From IMG/VR virus record IMGVR_UViG_3300045996_001340, positions 1 to 59,720 of that record: a DNA stretch of 59,720 nt; one strand, written 5' to 3'. This document shows positions 37,325 to 45,190 of this stretch, piece by piece; within the stretch, counting starts at the first letter, position 1; every line of letters starts with the position of its first letter. The notes beneath the pieces are model-generated. The model made no database searches and was not told the DNA's origin. It was given only the letters and a program-made list of their open reading frames with translations. The stretch is from a virus. The translations under genes were made by a program, and so were the position numbers.

Positions 37325-38727
37325 GCTTGGAGTCTCGTGAGCGACAGCTTCAAATCGTCCTGCGTTACTCCTTTGAGCCGGAGAAGGTCCATCATGTTCC
37401 GGTCGTACGTTTCCTCGGCGATCAGATGATGTATCGCGAGGTTCTTGCCGAGAGCTCGATGGCCGCCACCAAGACGCGCGTTCAGCTGCTGATACCACTC
37501 GAGGTTGTTGGTCAGGCCGAACCACACGATGTTCTCTGAGCCGCTGTACTGCAGGTTCAGCCCATGTCCTGCGCCGGCCGGGTGGAGCAGCAGGTAATCG
37601 ATCTTCCCCGCGTTCCAATCGTCTTCGTCCTGCTCGGTGTCGAGCACCCGCCACGTCCTCACCTTGCCGCAGTACTTCGTCAGCGCCTCGCTGATGCGCG
37701 CCTTGTCGTGCTGGTAGCCGTAGGCGATCAGCACCGGCCCGAAGCAGCCCTCCAACGTCTCGAGCAGCGCATCGATCTTCGCGTCGTGGAAGTGAACCCA
37801 CTCGCGGTTCAAGTGGTAGGCCGCGCCGTTCGCCAGCTGCAGCAGCTTGCCTGCGCACACGCCCGCGTTGACGGCCGTGAGCTTGACGCCGGAGATCTCT
37901 GCAAGATATTCGCGCGCGAACTTCTTATAGGTCTGCAGCGCCTGCGGTGGCAGGTCGACTCGGATCTCGTTGTAGTGGACAGGCGGCAGGTCGAGGTAGT
38001 CCTCTGCCCGCAGCGTCAGCACGATGTCGGAGATGAAGCGTTGGATCTCCGCGGCCGAGTGGTCCTTGATCTTGTAGCTGGTGTACGACTCCATGTTCAC
38101 GCGATCGAACCAGCGATCGACGTACGCGTCCTCGCTGAAGCCCAGGCGTCTGCCCTGATCGAGGAGCTGGATCTGTCCCCAGATGTCGATGTAGCCGTTT
38201 GGTGTTGGCGTGCCGGTGAGCTGCCACATGCGCTCGATCTCGTGCAGCCGACGGATGCGCCGCATCGACTGCCAGCGAGAAGCTGACTGCGACTTGTACG
38301 ACTGAGCCTCGTCGAGCACGACGGTGTCCCACGGCCAGGGACGGATCTGCTTGAACTTCTTGCCGGTGCCTTCGATGAACTGCGCCTCGATCCAGCCGGT
38401 CTGTTCGCGGTTGGTCAGGTAGACGTCGGCGTCACGCCACATCGCCTCCCAGCGTTGCTTCGGCGTGCCGATGATCTTGCTGACGCGCAAGCCGTTGAGG
38501 TGGAACCAGCGGTCGATCTCGTCAGACCAGACTTTCCTGGCAACGCGTAGCGGGGCGAACACCAGCATTTTGTGCGCGTTGAACGCGTCGAGCTCGTCTC
38601 GGAACGAAGTAAGGGTCGACACGGTCTTCCCTAGACCCATGTCGACCCAGCCTGCATTGAACGGGGTGTTCCTCTGGAACGTACTCAGCCGCTGCTGGTA
38701 CGCCCAGAGGTTTTCACGATGAAGCAT
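37321..38727 (-). CDS. SNF2-like DEAD-box helicase/ATPase, 468 aa
   Basis: Superfamily 2 motor. DMGLGKTVSTLTSF (about residues 29-42) is motif I, VVLDEAQSYKSQSAS is motif II (DEAQ), and WQLTGTPTPNGYIDIWGQIQ is motif III. HPAGAGHGLNLQYSGSENIV contains motif V, and QLNARLGGGHRALGKNLAIH motif VI. Phage SNF2-like proteins assist replication or remodel DNA-bound proteins. Overlaps both neighbours by ATGA. Confidence 0.88.
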   Translation of the reverse strand: MLHRENLWAYQQRLSTFQRNTPFNAGWVDMGLGKTVSTLTSFRDELDAFNAHKMLVFAPLRVARKVWSDEIDRWFHLNGLRVSKIIGTPKQRWEAMWRDADVYLTNREQTGWIEAQFIEGTGKKFKQIRPWPWDTVVLDEAQSYKSQSASRWQSMRRIRRLHEIERMWQLTGTPTPNGYIDIWGQIQLLDQGRRLGFSEDAYVDRWFDRVNMESYTSYKIKDHSAAEIQRFISDIVLTLRAEDYLDLPPVHYNEIRVDLPPQALQTYKKFAREYLAEISGVKLTAVNAGVCAGKLLQLANGAAYHLNREWVHFHDAKIDALLETLEGCFGPVLIAYGYQHDKARISEALTKYCGKVRTWRVLDTEQDEDDWNAGKIDYLLLHPAGAGHGLNLQYSGSENIVWFGLTNNLEWYQQLNARLGGGHRALGKNLAIHHLIAEETYDRNMMDLLRLKGVTQDDLKLSLTRLQA

Positions 38728-38939
38728 CAGTCGAAGCTGAGTTTGTCAGCGTCATCGGGCGCCTCGGCAATCAGCTGCTCCATGCGGCCCTCGATCGCAA
38801 TCTCGCCGATCTTGATCTGAGCGAACGCCGCTTGCAGAATCGGGTCCTTCTTTAGCGCTTCCGGAAACCGACACTCCAGCGCATCGCTGATGTGCGAGTA
38901 CGTGCCTTTGGCGTTACGCCACTGCCAGCCGACGCTCAC
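38727..38939 (-). CDS. Hypothetical protein, 70 aa
   Basis: GTG 38939 in a GTGA overlap with the RNA ligase gene. Starts MSVGWQWRNAKGTYSHISDA. Acidic, helical C-terminus (IAIEGRMEQLIAEAPDDADK). No family recognised. Confidence 0.55.
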   Translation of the reverse strand: MSVGWQWRNAKGTYSHISDALECRFPEALKKDPILQAAFAQIKIGEIAIEGRMEQLIAEAPDDADKLSFD

Positions 38940-39517
38940 GCAGCCACCTGGCTCTTCGGCACTTCGTCCTTCTCGAGCGTCACCTTGAACATGGCGCTGT
39001 TGTGCGTGTGGAACGCGACGATGCCTTCCGGCCGCATGAACCCTGGCGCCGCGATCGACCCCTCGGTCCGCAGGATCTCGAGCGCCTCGGCAACAGGGCC
39101 GAACCCGGTGCCGCGCGCGAGCACGGGAACAACGTGGCAGCACGACGGGCGGACGCCTTCGTCTTCCCAACGGTGAGTGTTGAACAGCGAGAACCGCTTC
39201 ACGGTCAGTCCGTAGTTGCGGCGGCCGACGCCGGCACCCCACCACTCGCCGAAATGCTGACCCGGGCCGAGTCGCTGCAGATCGTACGCGTTCTTGTACA
39301 TCCACGCCCAGAAGCCGAAGTGGTCGTTGTCGATCGACAAGAACCGGTTGCGGCTGCCGCAGCGCATGAACACGCCGTCGAGTTGAACATCGATGCCCGG
39401 CTCGAACCTGTCGTCGTAAGGACGGATGTGGATCTGCGCGTTCGTGCCGTCGATCTTCTCGGTCACGATGACCTCACGGTTGAGCCGCGAGATCTTTGGA
39501 AATTCCTCGAAGTTCAT
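38936..39517 (-). CDS. RNA ligase family nucleotidyltransferase, 193 aa
   Basis: VIVTEKIDGTNAQIHI has the KxDG motif I, with Lys21 as the AMP-acceptor lysine. SRNRFL, then FGFWAWMY fit motifs III/IIIa. MRPEGIVAFH is motif IV and MFKVTLEKDE motif V. The size matches a bare adenylyltransferase domain as in T4 Rnl2-like ligases. Substrates may be nicked tRNA or mRNA; DNA ligation is less likely given the small size. Confidence 0.85.
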   Translation of the reverse strand: MNFEEFPKISRLNREVIVTEKIDGTNAQIHIRPYDDRFEPGIDVQLDGVFMRCGSRNRFLSIDNDHFGFWAWMYKNAYDLQRLGPGQHFGEWWGAGVGRRNYGLTVKRFSLFNTHRWEDEGVRPSCCHVVPVLARGTGFGPVAEALEILRTEGSIAAPGFMRPEGIVAFHTHNSAMFKVTLEKDEVPKSQVAA

Positions 39518-39714
39518 TCAAGCCACTCCTCTGTTGGTTTCAACACAGTGATGCCTGCCGCCACCTTCTGCAGCCGGGCATCGATTTCGTTTGCGAGGTT
39601 CTTCAGCTCGGTGTCGATGACGAAGTCTTGGTGATCGCCCCCGGCGCGGATACGGCGCGCGAGCTCGTCCATCGACTTCGTCTCCATCACGACAGGGAAG
39701 GACTCGTACTTCAC
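39514..39714 (-). CDS. Hypothetical protein, 66 aa, helical
   Basis: GTG 39714 in GTGA overlap with the membrane peptide gene. Starts MKYESFPVVMETKSMDELAR. An amphipathic helix (FVIDTELKNLANEIDARLQK) fills most of the rest. It ends in EEWLE with the repeated TGGCTxGAATGA junction to the ligase gene, preceded by AGGAG. Confidence 0.6.
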   Translation of the reverse strand: MKYESFPVVMETKSMDELARRIRAGGDHQDFVIDTELKNLANEIDARLQKVAAGITVLKPTEEWLE

Positions 39715-39872
39715 TGGGAGAAGAGTTCTATGAGCGCCCAAACCAAAGCAGCCGCTACGGCAATGCACGCATACAGCGGCCAGAACTCCGGGATGCTGGC
39801 GATGAACAGCACAACCGCCATGGCACAGAACGTGCCGACAATCGCCCAGGCAATTCCCCGCTTGATGCTCAT
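39711..39872 (-). CDS. Small membrane protein, 53 aa
   Basis: ATG 39872 to TGA 39711. Two hydrophobic segments: IAWAIVGTFCAMAVVLFIAS and FWPLYACIAVAAALVWALIE. Starts MSIKRG. Overlaps both neighbours by 4 bp. Role unknown. Confidence 0.55.
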   Translation of the reverse strand: MSIKRGIAWAIVGTFCAMAVVLFIASIPEFWPLYACIAVAAALVWALIELFSQ

Positions 39873-40051
39873 GCGCCGAACTCATTGCAGGTTGCGTTGA
39901 ACACGCGCTCGATGATCTCGATCGCGCGATCCTCGGACAGACCTTCCTCAACCATCTCCTTCGCGAGCGCGAGGAGTTCGTCGAGCGTGTCGGAAATCCA
40001 TACCTCGCCGGCAATCGCGGCGATTCGTTGTTCGAGCGTCAACTCAGCCAT
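39869..40051 (-). CDS. Hypothetical acidic protein, 60 aa
   Basis: Starts MAELTLEQRIAAIAGEVWIS. Acidic helices, possibly a small interaction domain (TLDELLALAKEMVEEGLSED). Its start overlaps the VRR-NUC gene. No family recognised. Confidence 0.55.
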   Translation of the reverse strand: MAELTLEQRIAAIAGEVWISDTLDELLALAKEMVEEGLSEDRAIEIIERVFNATCNEFGA

Positions 40052-40374
40052 GACACTTCCCTCTCCAGTCGTTCGAAAATCACCAGGAACTTCTCTTTCG
40101 AGTCGACGTCGGCATAGACCTCAAGGCCGACGGCGCGCATCGCGTTCTGCTCTTCGACCTGCAGCGGCGTCGAGACCTCGCCGGGCTTCTTGAACTCAAC
40201 CCAGACAGCTCGCCCGTTCTTCGCGAAAACGTCGTCGGGTACCGAGCGGTTGCCGGGGCTTTTGAACTTGCGAACCCACCAGTCGCGGGATCGAGCCCAG
40301 TCCTTGCAGGACTTCTCGACATCCTTCTCGCGCAGCCGCTTCTTGGGGGTGCGCCAGGGCTTCTCTTTCGCCAC
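40039..40374 (-). CDS. VRR-NUC domain nuclease, 111 aa
   Basis: GTG 40374. Starts MAKEKPWRTPKKRLREKDVE. VRKFKSPGNRSVPDDVFAKN, followed by GRAVWVEFKKPG, is the VRR-NUC signature: N-R-S-V-P-D, then E-x-K as the PD-(D/E)xK catalytic core, then LQVEEQNAMRAVGLEVY. Standalone phage members are nucleases of branched or single-strand DNA. It sits in the replication operon next to small membrane proteins. Confidence 0.88.
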   Translation of the reverse strand: MAKEKPWRTPKKRLREKDVEKSCKDWARSRDWWVRKFKSPGNRSVPDDVFAKNGRAVWVEFKKPGEVSTPLQVEEQNAMRAVGLEVYADVDSKEKFLVIFERLEREVSWLS

Positions 40375-40377
40375 GCG

Positions 40378-40491
40378 TCACGACAGCAGGCCGATGATCG
40401 CGGCGAGCATCTCGCGCATCGACCAAGCGACGACGCCGACGAGGAGCCAGGACAAGAAGAGGAGGGAGAGGAGCAGGCGGAACCAGTTCAT
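40378..40491 (-). CDS. Membrane peptide, 37 aa
   Basis: ATG 40491 to TGA 40378. MNWFRLLLSLLFLSWLLVGV, then VAWSMREMLAAIIGLLS: one strong transmembrane segment and an amphipathic tail. It overlaps the sigma factor gene by 4 bp. Role unknown. Confidence 0.5.
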   Translation of the reverse strand: MNWFRLLLSLLFLSWLLVGVVAWSMREMLAAIIGLLS

Positions 40492-40967
40492 GCTGCAACC
40501 CTCTCGTTGAGGGCGGCGCGGATGCGCGCGGTGCGGGTGCGGATTGTGACGTGCGACACACCGGTCGCTGCGTGGATCTCGTCACCGGAGTCGCCAAGGA
40601 CCGTCGAGGTGAAGATCTGGCGGTGCAGCGGGTCCTTAAGCATCCGGTCCAGTCTTGCCAAAACTTGTATAGCGTCGACTTGCAATTCGACGTTTGATGC
40701 GGCAATCTGATCCGGCATTTCATCCGGGGCGACATAATCAGTCATCAGGTTGCAGTGCTTCTGCTTCTGCTTGAAACAGAGCGAGCGCATGATGTGCTGG
40801 AGCCACGTGGGCAGGGAACATTCACCGCGGAACTTGCATTTGAAGCGAGCCGCGGTCACGAACGTGTCTTGCAGAAGGTCTTGTGTAGCGTCTTCGTCGC
40901 GGGTGAGACGCTTGGCGCTCGCGCGCAGGTTGGGCAGGGCGTCCGCGATCATCTGATCGGTCAGCAT
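40488..40967 (-). CDS. ECF-type RNA polymerase sigma factor, 159 aa
   Basis: Residues 20-70 fit sigma region 2 (DEDATQDLLQDTFVTAARF, then ECSLPTWLQHIMRSLCFKQK), the core-binding and -10 recognition domain. Residues 105-155 fit region 4 (LHRQIFTSTVLGDSGDEIHA, then GVSHVTIRTRTARIRAALNE), the -35-binding HTH. Region 3 is absent, as in ECF sigmas. It would redirect host RNA polymerase to phage promoters. Its own upstream gap carries two CCGGAAC boxes and a strong hairpin. Confidence 0.8.
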   Translation of the reverse strand: MLTDQMIADALPNLRASAKRLTRDEDATQDLLQDTFVTAARFKCKFRGECSLPTWLQHIMRSLCFKQKQKHCNLMTDYVAPDEMPDQIAASNVELQVDAIQVLARLDRMLKDPLHRQIFTSTVLGDSGDEIHAATGVSHVTIRTRTARIRAALNERVAA

Positions 40968-41190
40968 AAGGGCTCCGAGCGTTCCTGCTGACTGCCTGGT
41001 AAGTTGGCAGCAGGGACACCAGTTGGTTTAACGACTCTCTGGCTCTTCAGACCGCCCCGGTGAGTGTCAGCTCACCGGGGCGCTCTCTTTTCACTTCTTC
41101 ATGTCTGCTTCGATCCTGTGACCGGAACTAATGTTCCGTTGAAGTGCACTCTACGTTAGTTCCGGAAAATATTACAACTCGGGGAAAACC
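40968..41190 (-). promoter_or_regulatory. Control region upstream of the sigma factor gene
   Basis: This gap holds gaccggaacta (41120-41130) and, inverted, ttagttccgga (41157-41167), separated by an extra half box (gttccg, 41133). Downstream in the minus direction is a perfect 12-bp stem hairpin (41053-41082). Autoregulation of the sigma gene through the boxes is plausible. No clear sigma70 hexamer pair is seen next to them and no gene is seen in the gap. Confidence 0.55.
41053..41082. terminator. Strong hairpin between DNA polymerase and sigma genes
   Basis: cgccccggtgag (41053-41064) pairs perfectly with ctcaccggggcg (41071-41082) around tgtcag. A T-rich tract (ctctcttttc) follows on the plus strand only. 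On the minus strand, the direction of the genes, no U-run follows, so there it may act as an attenuator or processing site. As a plus-strand terminator it would stop antisense transcripts. Confidence 0.55.
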
Positions 41191-43341
41191 TTATTTGCGA
41201 TACCGCTTTGCCCTGTGCCCTTCGACCGCAACCGGCAAACCGCGAGCCCACCCAGGAATGTCGCACATGATCTGCGCCGCTTCTTCGAGCGAGCCGAAGC
41301 CCTCGGCCGGCTCTAAGATCGGCTCGTCGTGGGCGCTGCCGATCGGCGGGTAGCCCCTTCGCTCAAACTTGTGCTTCGCATATACCAGCAGGTCCCTGCT
41401 GATTGCCTGCACAGCGTTCTCATCCAATTTGCCGCCGTAAGTACTCGTCTTCATGTAGCGGCGACTGTACGTATCGACGCCCCAGTAACGAACAACATAA
41501 TTCACAGTCTCCAGGTCCTCATTGACCTCCTGATCGAGACTGGGACGGAAGTACCACAACCGTCTTCCAGAAGGCAGACGCATGCACAGCCATTCGTTGG
41601 CCTTGTACCTCACGACCCGAAACATTATTTTTCCGCCTGCGCACTGGTACACATCGCCGCTGTGACGCACTGCCATTACGGCGGCCTCACGTAGGTCTTT
41701 CCACCCCTGCACGATGCGGGGGTGCTGCTCGCGCCACAGCTGCTTCAGGCCGTCGCAAGCGAGGTAGATGTGCTGCGGGAGTTTGGAGCGCGAGCCGAAG
41801 TTGCTCCACATCCAGGCTGACTTCTCGCAGACCCAATCCGGGAACGTGCCGTCGACCTGCTTCGCGAGGTCTTCGAGGTTGATGCCGTAGTTCGGCACCA
41901 TCGTTGCGAACGCGGAAGCGCCGCCCTCGTAGCCGAGCGCGAGCTCCATGACCTTGCCGATCTGGCGCTGCGACTTGATGACGTCTTCGATCGGGATACC
42001 GAACGCACGGGCGTAGGCGATCTTGTAGTTGTCCGGGCCGGTGCCGGCGTCCTGCTTGCGGAACCCTTCGAGCTTCCACTCTTCATCCCACAGCCACGCG
42101 TTGACGCGCGACTCGATGCCGGCGAAGTCGGGGAAGAGCAGGTCGCGTCCAGGCGAGGCGATCAGCATGCCGCGCAGGCAGCTGGCGAATACCTTCATCG
42201 GGTCGACGTCGTAGAGCGTGCGGATGAAGCTGAGCGACTTGAGCTTCATCGCCTCGATCGCCGCGTTCGCGTCGTCGATCACCGGGCGGAAGAGGTTCTG
42301 CAGTTGCACGCCGAGCGACGACCACCGGCCCGTTGCGGCGCCGTGGTACATGAACATGCCGCGCAGCTTCCCGTCGGCGCACGCCATGTCCTGGAGCGTC
42401 TCGAGCTTCGCGACTGCTTTCATCCCGTACGTGCTGTAGATGCGCAGCACGACCTTGCAGTTGTCCGGGCAACTGTCTGCCGCGACGATCTGCTTGACCG
42501 TCTCGGCCTGCATGTCGGTGAGCTGCGGGTAGCCGTTCGCGCGAACCCAGTCGGCGACCTTCGCGCGCTGCGTCGGCTCAAGGCCGTCCGTCAGGATGCG
42601 GAAGCGCTCAGCGAGCTCGCTCTTGTACTCGTCGACCAGCGCTCGCGCGATGGCGACCATCTCAAGGTCGACCTGCCAGCCGCGGTCATTCATCCGCTGG
42701 TCGAGCTCGTAGACGAGCTGCTCGGACGGCTTGAGGTCCGGCACGGCGTCGTCCACTTCGCGCTCTGCCTCGACGTCATCGACGTTGTAGCAGAGCATGT
42801 TCTCCCAGCGCTCAGGCGCATTCTCCGGCGTCCAGCGCTTCTCTTTGCCAGTGCGTGGCTTGGACAGGGCGAGCATATCCATGCGCCCAGCTTCGTCCTT
42901 AGCGTGCGTGCCGAGGGCTTTGGCCGAGTCGCCGAGGGCGCGCGGCAAGCCGTGCACCGCCATCTTCGCGGCGGTGCAGACCATCTGCCCGATCTTGGGG
43001 CGAGGGAAGTTGAGCTTCCGCCCTGCAGTCCCGTTGAGGACGACGCGCTCGAACTGGGCGTGGTGCGCCCGGAACTCGCCACCAGACTCGATATGAGCCC
43101 GCAGGTCGTCCGGCACTTCCAGACCGACAACAATGCGAACGCCCGGCTTGCGCAGCCGTACGGCCTCCAGAATCGGCTCAGGGAACGATTCGAAGGGAAG
43201 CCACAAAGTCACCGGGCCGTGGTCGAAAGCGTAGCCCAGGACGTTCAGCTCGGTGGTGGGGTGCTCGGCGTACTTGAACGCGCCTGCCGTTTTGAGGTCG
43301 CACTCGCTGTACGTTTCCAAATCTCCATGCATGCGCGTCAT
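41191..43341 (-). CDS. DNA polymerase, family A, with 3'-5' exonuclease domain, 716 aa
   Basis: Start ATG 43341 chosen for its ATGA overlap with the HNH stop. Exonuclease: MHGDLETYSE (D7, E9) and YNVDDVEAE. Polymerase: YHGAATGRWSSLGVQLQN, motif A DFAGIESRVNAWL (near residue 420), motif B RQIGKVMELALGYEGG, and motif C SAHDEPI. No 5'-3' nuclease domain is present, as usual for phage replicative enzymes. Together with the DUF2815 and DUF2800 genes upstream it forms a common phage replication cassette. Confidence 0.93.
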   Translation of the reverse strand: MTRMHGDLETYSECDLKTAGAFKYAEHPTTELNVLGYAFDHGPVTLWLPFESFPEPILEAVRLRKPGVRIVVGLEVPDDLRAHIESGGEFRAHHAQFERVVLNGTAGRKLNFPRPKIGQMVCTAAKMAVHGLPRALGDSAKALGTHAKDEAGRMDMLALSKPRTGKEKRWTPENAPERWENMLCYNVDDVEAEREVDDAVPDLKPSEQLVYELDQRMNDRGWQVDLEMVAIARALVDEYKSELAERFRILTDGLEPTQRAKVADWVRANGYPQLTDMQAETVKQIVAADSCPDNCKVVLRIYSTYGMKAVAKLETLQDMACADGKLRGMFMYHGAATGRWSSLGVQLQNLFRPVIDDANAAIEAMKLKSLSFIRTLYDVDPMKVFASCLRGMLIASPGRDLLFPDFAGIESRVNAWLWDEEWKLEGFRKQDAGTGPDNYKIAYARAFGIPIEDVIKSQRQIGKVMELALGYEGGASAFATMVPNYGINLEDLAKQVDGTFPDWVCEKSAWMWSNFGSRSKLPQHIYLACDGLKQLWREQHPRIVQGWKDLREAAVMAVRHSGDVYQCAGGKIMFRVVRYKANEWLCMRLPSGRRLWYFRPSLDQEVNEDLETVNYVVRYWGVDTYSRRYMKTSTYGGKLDENAVQAISRDLLVYAKHKFERRGYPPIGSAHDEPILEPAEGFGSLEEAAQIMCDIPGWARGLPVAVEGHRAKRYRK

Positions 43342-43904
43342 GCATGGCTCCAGCAAGAGTGGTTGCAAAGTACCCGACTTACGTACTTCCAGGAGATATC
43401 GAAGTACGAAGCTATCTCTTTCAGCTTCACGCCGGCAGCCCGCAGATCGAACATTCTCTCGACTGTTCCTTCAGTCAGCTTCGAATGAGGATTGGCTTCG
43501 CGGCGCAGGCGAAGCTCAGGTCGGCGCCGCAGGTAGTGCTTGTCGCCCGAAATGTCCGTTCCGTGCAGGTAACGGTCGTTTAGGTTGTCTGACTGAGTCG
43601 TCCATCTCAGATTGACGGCCCTGTTGTCGGCGTGCACGCCGTTCCCGTGCGCCGCCACCAGCCCTGGAGGTCTCGGACCCGTGAACGCGGTGAGCACAAG
43701 GTCGTGGACAGAGACATCCTTGCGGATGCTGTCCCGGAATAGGGCTACGATGCGGTAACCTTTTGGGGTGGTGCCGCCTCGAAGAATTTTTCCTTTACGT
43801 CGGTATCCAGAGGCATCGATCCGATCAACGCCGCGCACTCGGCCGAGATCGCTGACCTCGTACAAGCCTTCATACCCGACGATCGGCTTCCACGTTTCGC
43901 TCAA
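43338..43904 (-). CDS. NUMOD4/HNH homing endonuclease, 188 aa
   Basis: WKPIVGYEGLYEVSDLGRVR is the NUMOD4 start. LVLTAFTGPRPPGLVAAHGN, then NRAVNLRWTTQSDNLNDR is the HNH_3 core (H, N, N). A C-terminal HTH-like part (KLTEGTVERMFDLRAAGVKL) gives DNA specificity. TTG 43904 with AGAGAGG upstream is my preferred start, since family similarity begins there. A freestanding mobile endonuclease placed between replication genes without disrupting them. Confidence 0.8.
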   Translation of the reverse strand: MSETWKPIVGYEGLYEVSDLGRVRGVDRIDASGYRRKGKILRGGTTPKGYRIVALFRDSIRKDVSVHDLVLTAFTGPRPPGLVAAHGNGVHADNRAVNLRWTTQSDNLNDRYLHGTDISGDKHYLRRRPELRLRREANPHSKLTEGTVERMFDLRAAGVKLKEIASYFDISWKYVSRVLCNHSCWSHA

Positions 43905-44055
43905 TTCGGTATACCTCTCTGACTGCCACGATCCATGTGCACGCCGGCGAGTGTCCGTTCTCGCCGAGAGCGAGCCTCGGCCCCAGATCGCACTGACAAG
44001 CAGGGCCATCTGGGGCGCGAAGCAGGGTCCGCAGATGTGCGGACTCAGCCGTCAC
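43870..44055 (-). CDS. Hypothetical protein, 61 aa, Cys-rich
   Basis: GTG 44055 in GTGA overlap with the next gene upstream. Starts MTAESAHLRTLLRAPDGPAC. CQCDLGP, then SPACTW gives three cysteines that might bind metal. The 3' end overlaps the start of the HNH gene by 35 bp, as expected if the HNH gene invaded here. Confidence 0.5.
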   Translation of the reverse strand: MTAESAHLRTLLRAPDGPACQCDLGPRLALGENGHSPACTWIVAVREVYRIERNVEADRRV

Positions 44056-44345
44056 AACACTTCGAAGCGAGCGACCGCGTTCTGCAACGCGTCGACCCTT
44101 TCGTTTGCCGATCGCAGCAGGTAGTCGATCTGCCACACGAAGCCCGATGGAGCAGGCGGCTCCGGCGTAGCCGCCCCTGCAGCTGGGCTCGCACCGAAGA
44201 CCCGGTCCGCTTTCTCGTTCAGCACCTCCGTGATTCCAGAGATGCGACGTCGCAGCGTGTCGAGATGGTAGGTAAGCCGTTCGAGCTCGCCTTCCTTCAC
44301 CGGAGTCACGGGATTGGGAGGCATTTGGCCTGTTGTGTAGTTCAC
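44052..44345 (-). CDS. Hypothetical protein, 97 aa, coiled coil
   Basis: Starts MNYTTGQMPPNPVTPVKEGE. Two helical segments (ELERLTYHLDTLRRRISGIT and WQIDYLLRSANERVDALQNA) flank an Ala/Pro-rich linker. Overlaps both neighbours by 4 bp. Function unknown. Confidence 0.6.
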   Translation of the reverse strand: MNYTTGQMPPNPVTPVKEGELERLTYHLDTLRRRISGITEVLNEKADRVFGASPAAGAATPEPPAPSGFVWQIDYLLRSANERVDALQNAVARFEVL

Positions 44346-44563
44346 GACAGCAACGCCTCGAGCTTCGTGGCGACGGCCCCGGCTCGAGAAGACTCGATCC
44401 AGACCCGCTGCTGCTCATTGCGCAGCGCGTGGACTTCGTCTTCGATGTCGTTGCTGCGCGCGATTGCGACGTGTTGCAGACGGCGCAGGCGATGGACTTG
44501 CCGATTGAACCCGGCGAGGATTCGATCGGTGGACAGGAACATGAGAATGATTCGTTCGATCAT
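44342..44563 (-). CDS. Hypothetical protein, 73 aa, coiled coil
   Basis: Starts MIERIILMFLSTDRILAGFN, with a short hydrophobic N-terminus and a helical body (QHVAIARSNDIEDEVHALRN). No family. It lies 3 bp after the ssDNA-binding protein gene. Confidence 0.55.
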   Translation of the reverse strand: MIERIILMFLSTDRILAGFNRQVHRLRRLQHVAIARSNDIEDEVHALRNEQQRVWIESSRAGAVATKLEALLS

Positions 44564-44566
44564 TGG

Positions 44567-45160
44567 TCAGTCATCCCATGAGTTGGAGGACTTCGAGCTG
44601 CCGCCGGCCTTGTCGCCGATCGCCTCGAACTCTTCCTCTGCGTTGACGGGAGCAACACCGAACGCCTGGCCCGGCTTGACGAACTGCAGGGCGCGCAGGT
44701 TGCCGTTGATCTTCTTGCCGAAGCTGTTGTTCTGCAGCCAGAGCGTGACGGTCATGACCCCGTACGCGCCGCTGTACGGCCACTCCTTGTCGCCCGGCAC
44801 GACTGTGTTGAGCTCGCGACCGACGACGGTCGGACGTGTGTCGTTCGACGCCTGGATGAAGAACATCCCTTTCCAGCCGTCGTACTTCTTCTTGTCGCCG
44901 CTGCCGAAGCAACGCCCGCTCAGCTCTTCCGAGTCGATGCCGCCTTCCTTCAGAAGACGATCAGCCTCAGACTTGATCTTCGCGATTGCCGCGGCGTGAG
45001 CCTTGTTGGAGGGATCGAGCAACGCCGTCGCGCCGAACTTCGCAGATTCGGGCTTCTTCGGGTCGAAGGCTTTCGCCTTCTCGATGCTCAAGAAACTGAA
45101 GCGAATCGGATCTGCGCCGGAGCCCAGCGTGATCTTCTCGCTCGTGATTGCCTTTGCCAT
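44567..45160 (-). CDS. ssDNA-binding protein, DUF2815 family, 197 aa
   Basis: Starts MAKAITSEKITLGSGADPIR. RFSFLSIEKAKAFDPKKPES, then AKFGATALLDPSNKAHAAAI is typical of DUF2815, an OB-fold family related to T7 gp2.5-type ssDNA-binding proteins. Later GMFFIQASNDTRPTVVGREL and YSGAYGVMTVTLWLQNNS fit. The acidic tail (SKSSNSWDD) fits an SSB. ATG 45160 chosen over TTG 45169. Confidence 0.88.
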   Translation of the reverse strand: MAKAITSEKITLGSGADPIRFSFLSIEKAKAFDPKKPESAKFGATALLDPSNKAHAAAIAKIKSEADRLLKEGGIDSEELSGRCFGSGDKKKYDGWKGMFFIQASNDTRPTVVGRELNTVVPGDKEWPYSGAYGVMTVTLWLQNNSFGKKINGNLRALQFVKPGQAFGVAPVNAEEEFEAIGDKAGGSSKSSNSWDD

Positions 45161-45190
45161 GTGTATCAAGTACCTTCGTTAACCAATGTG

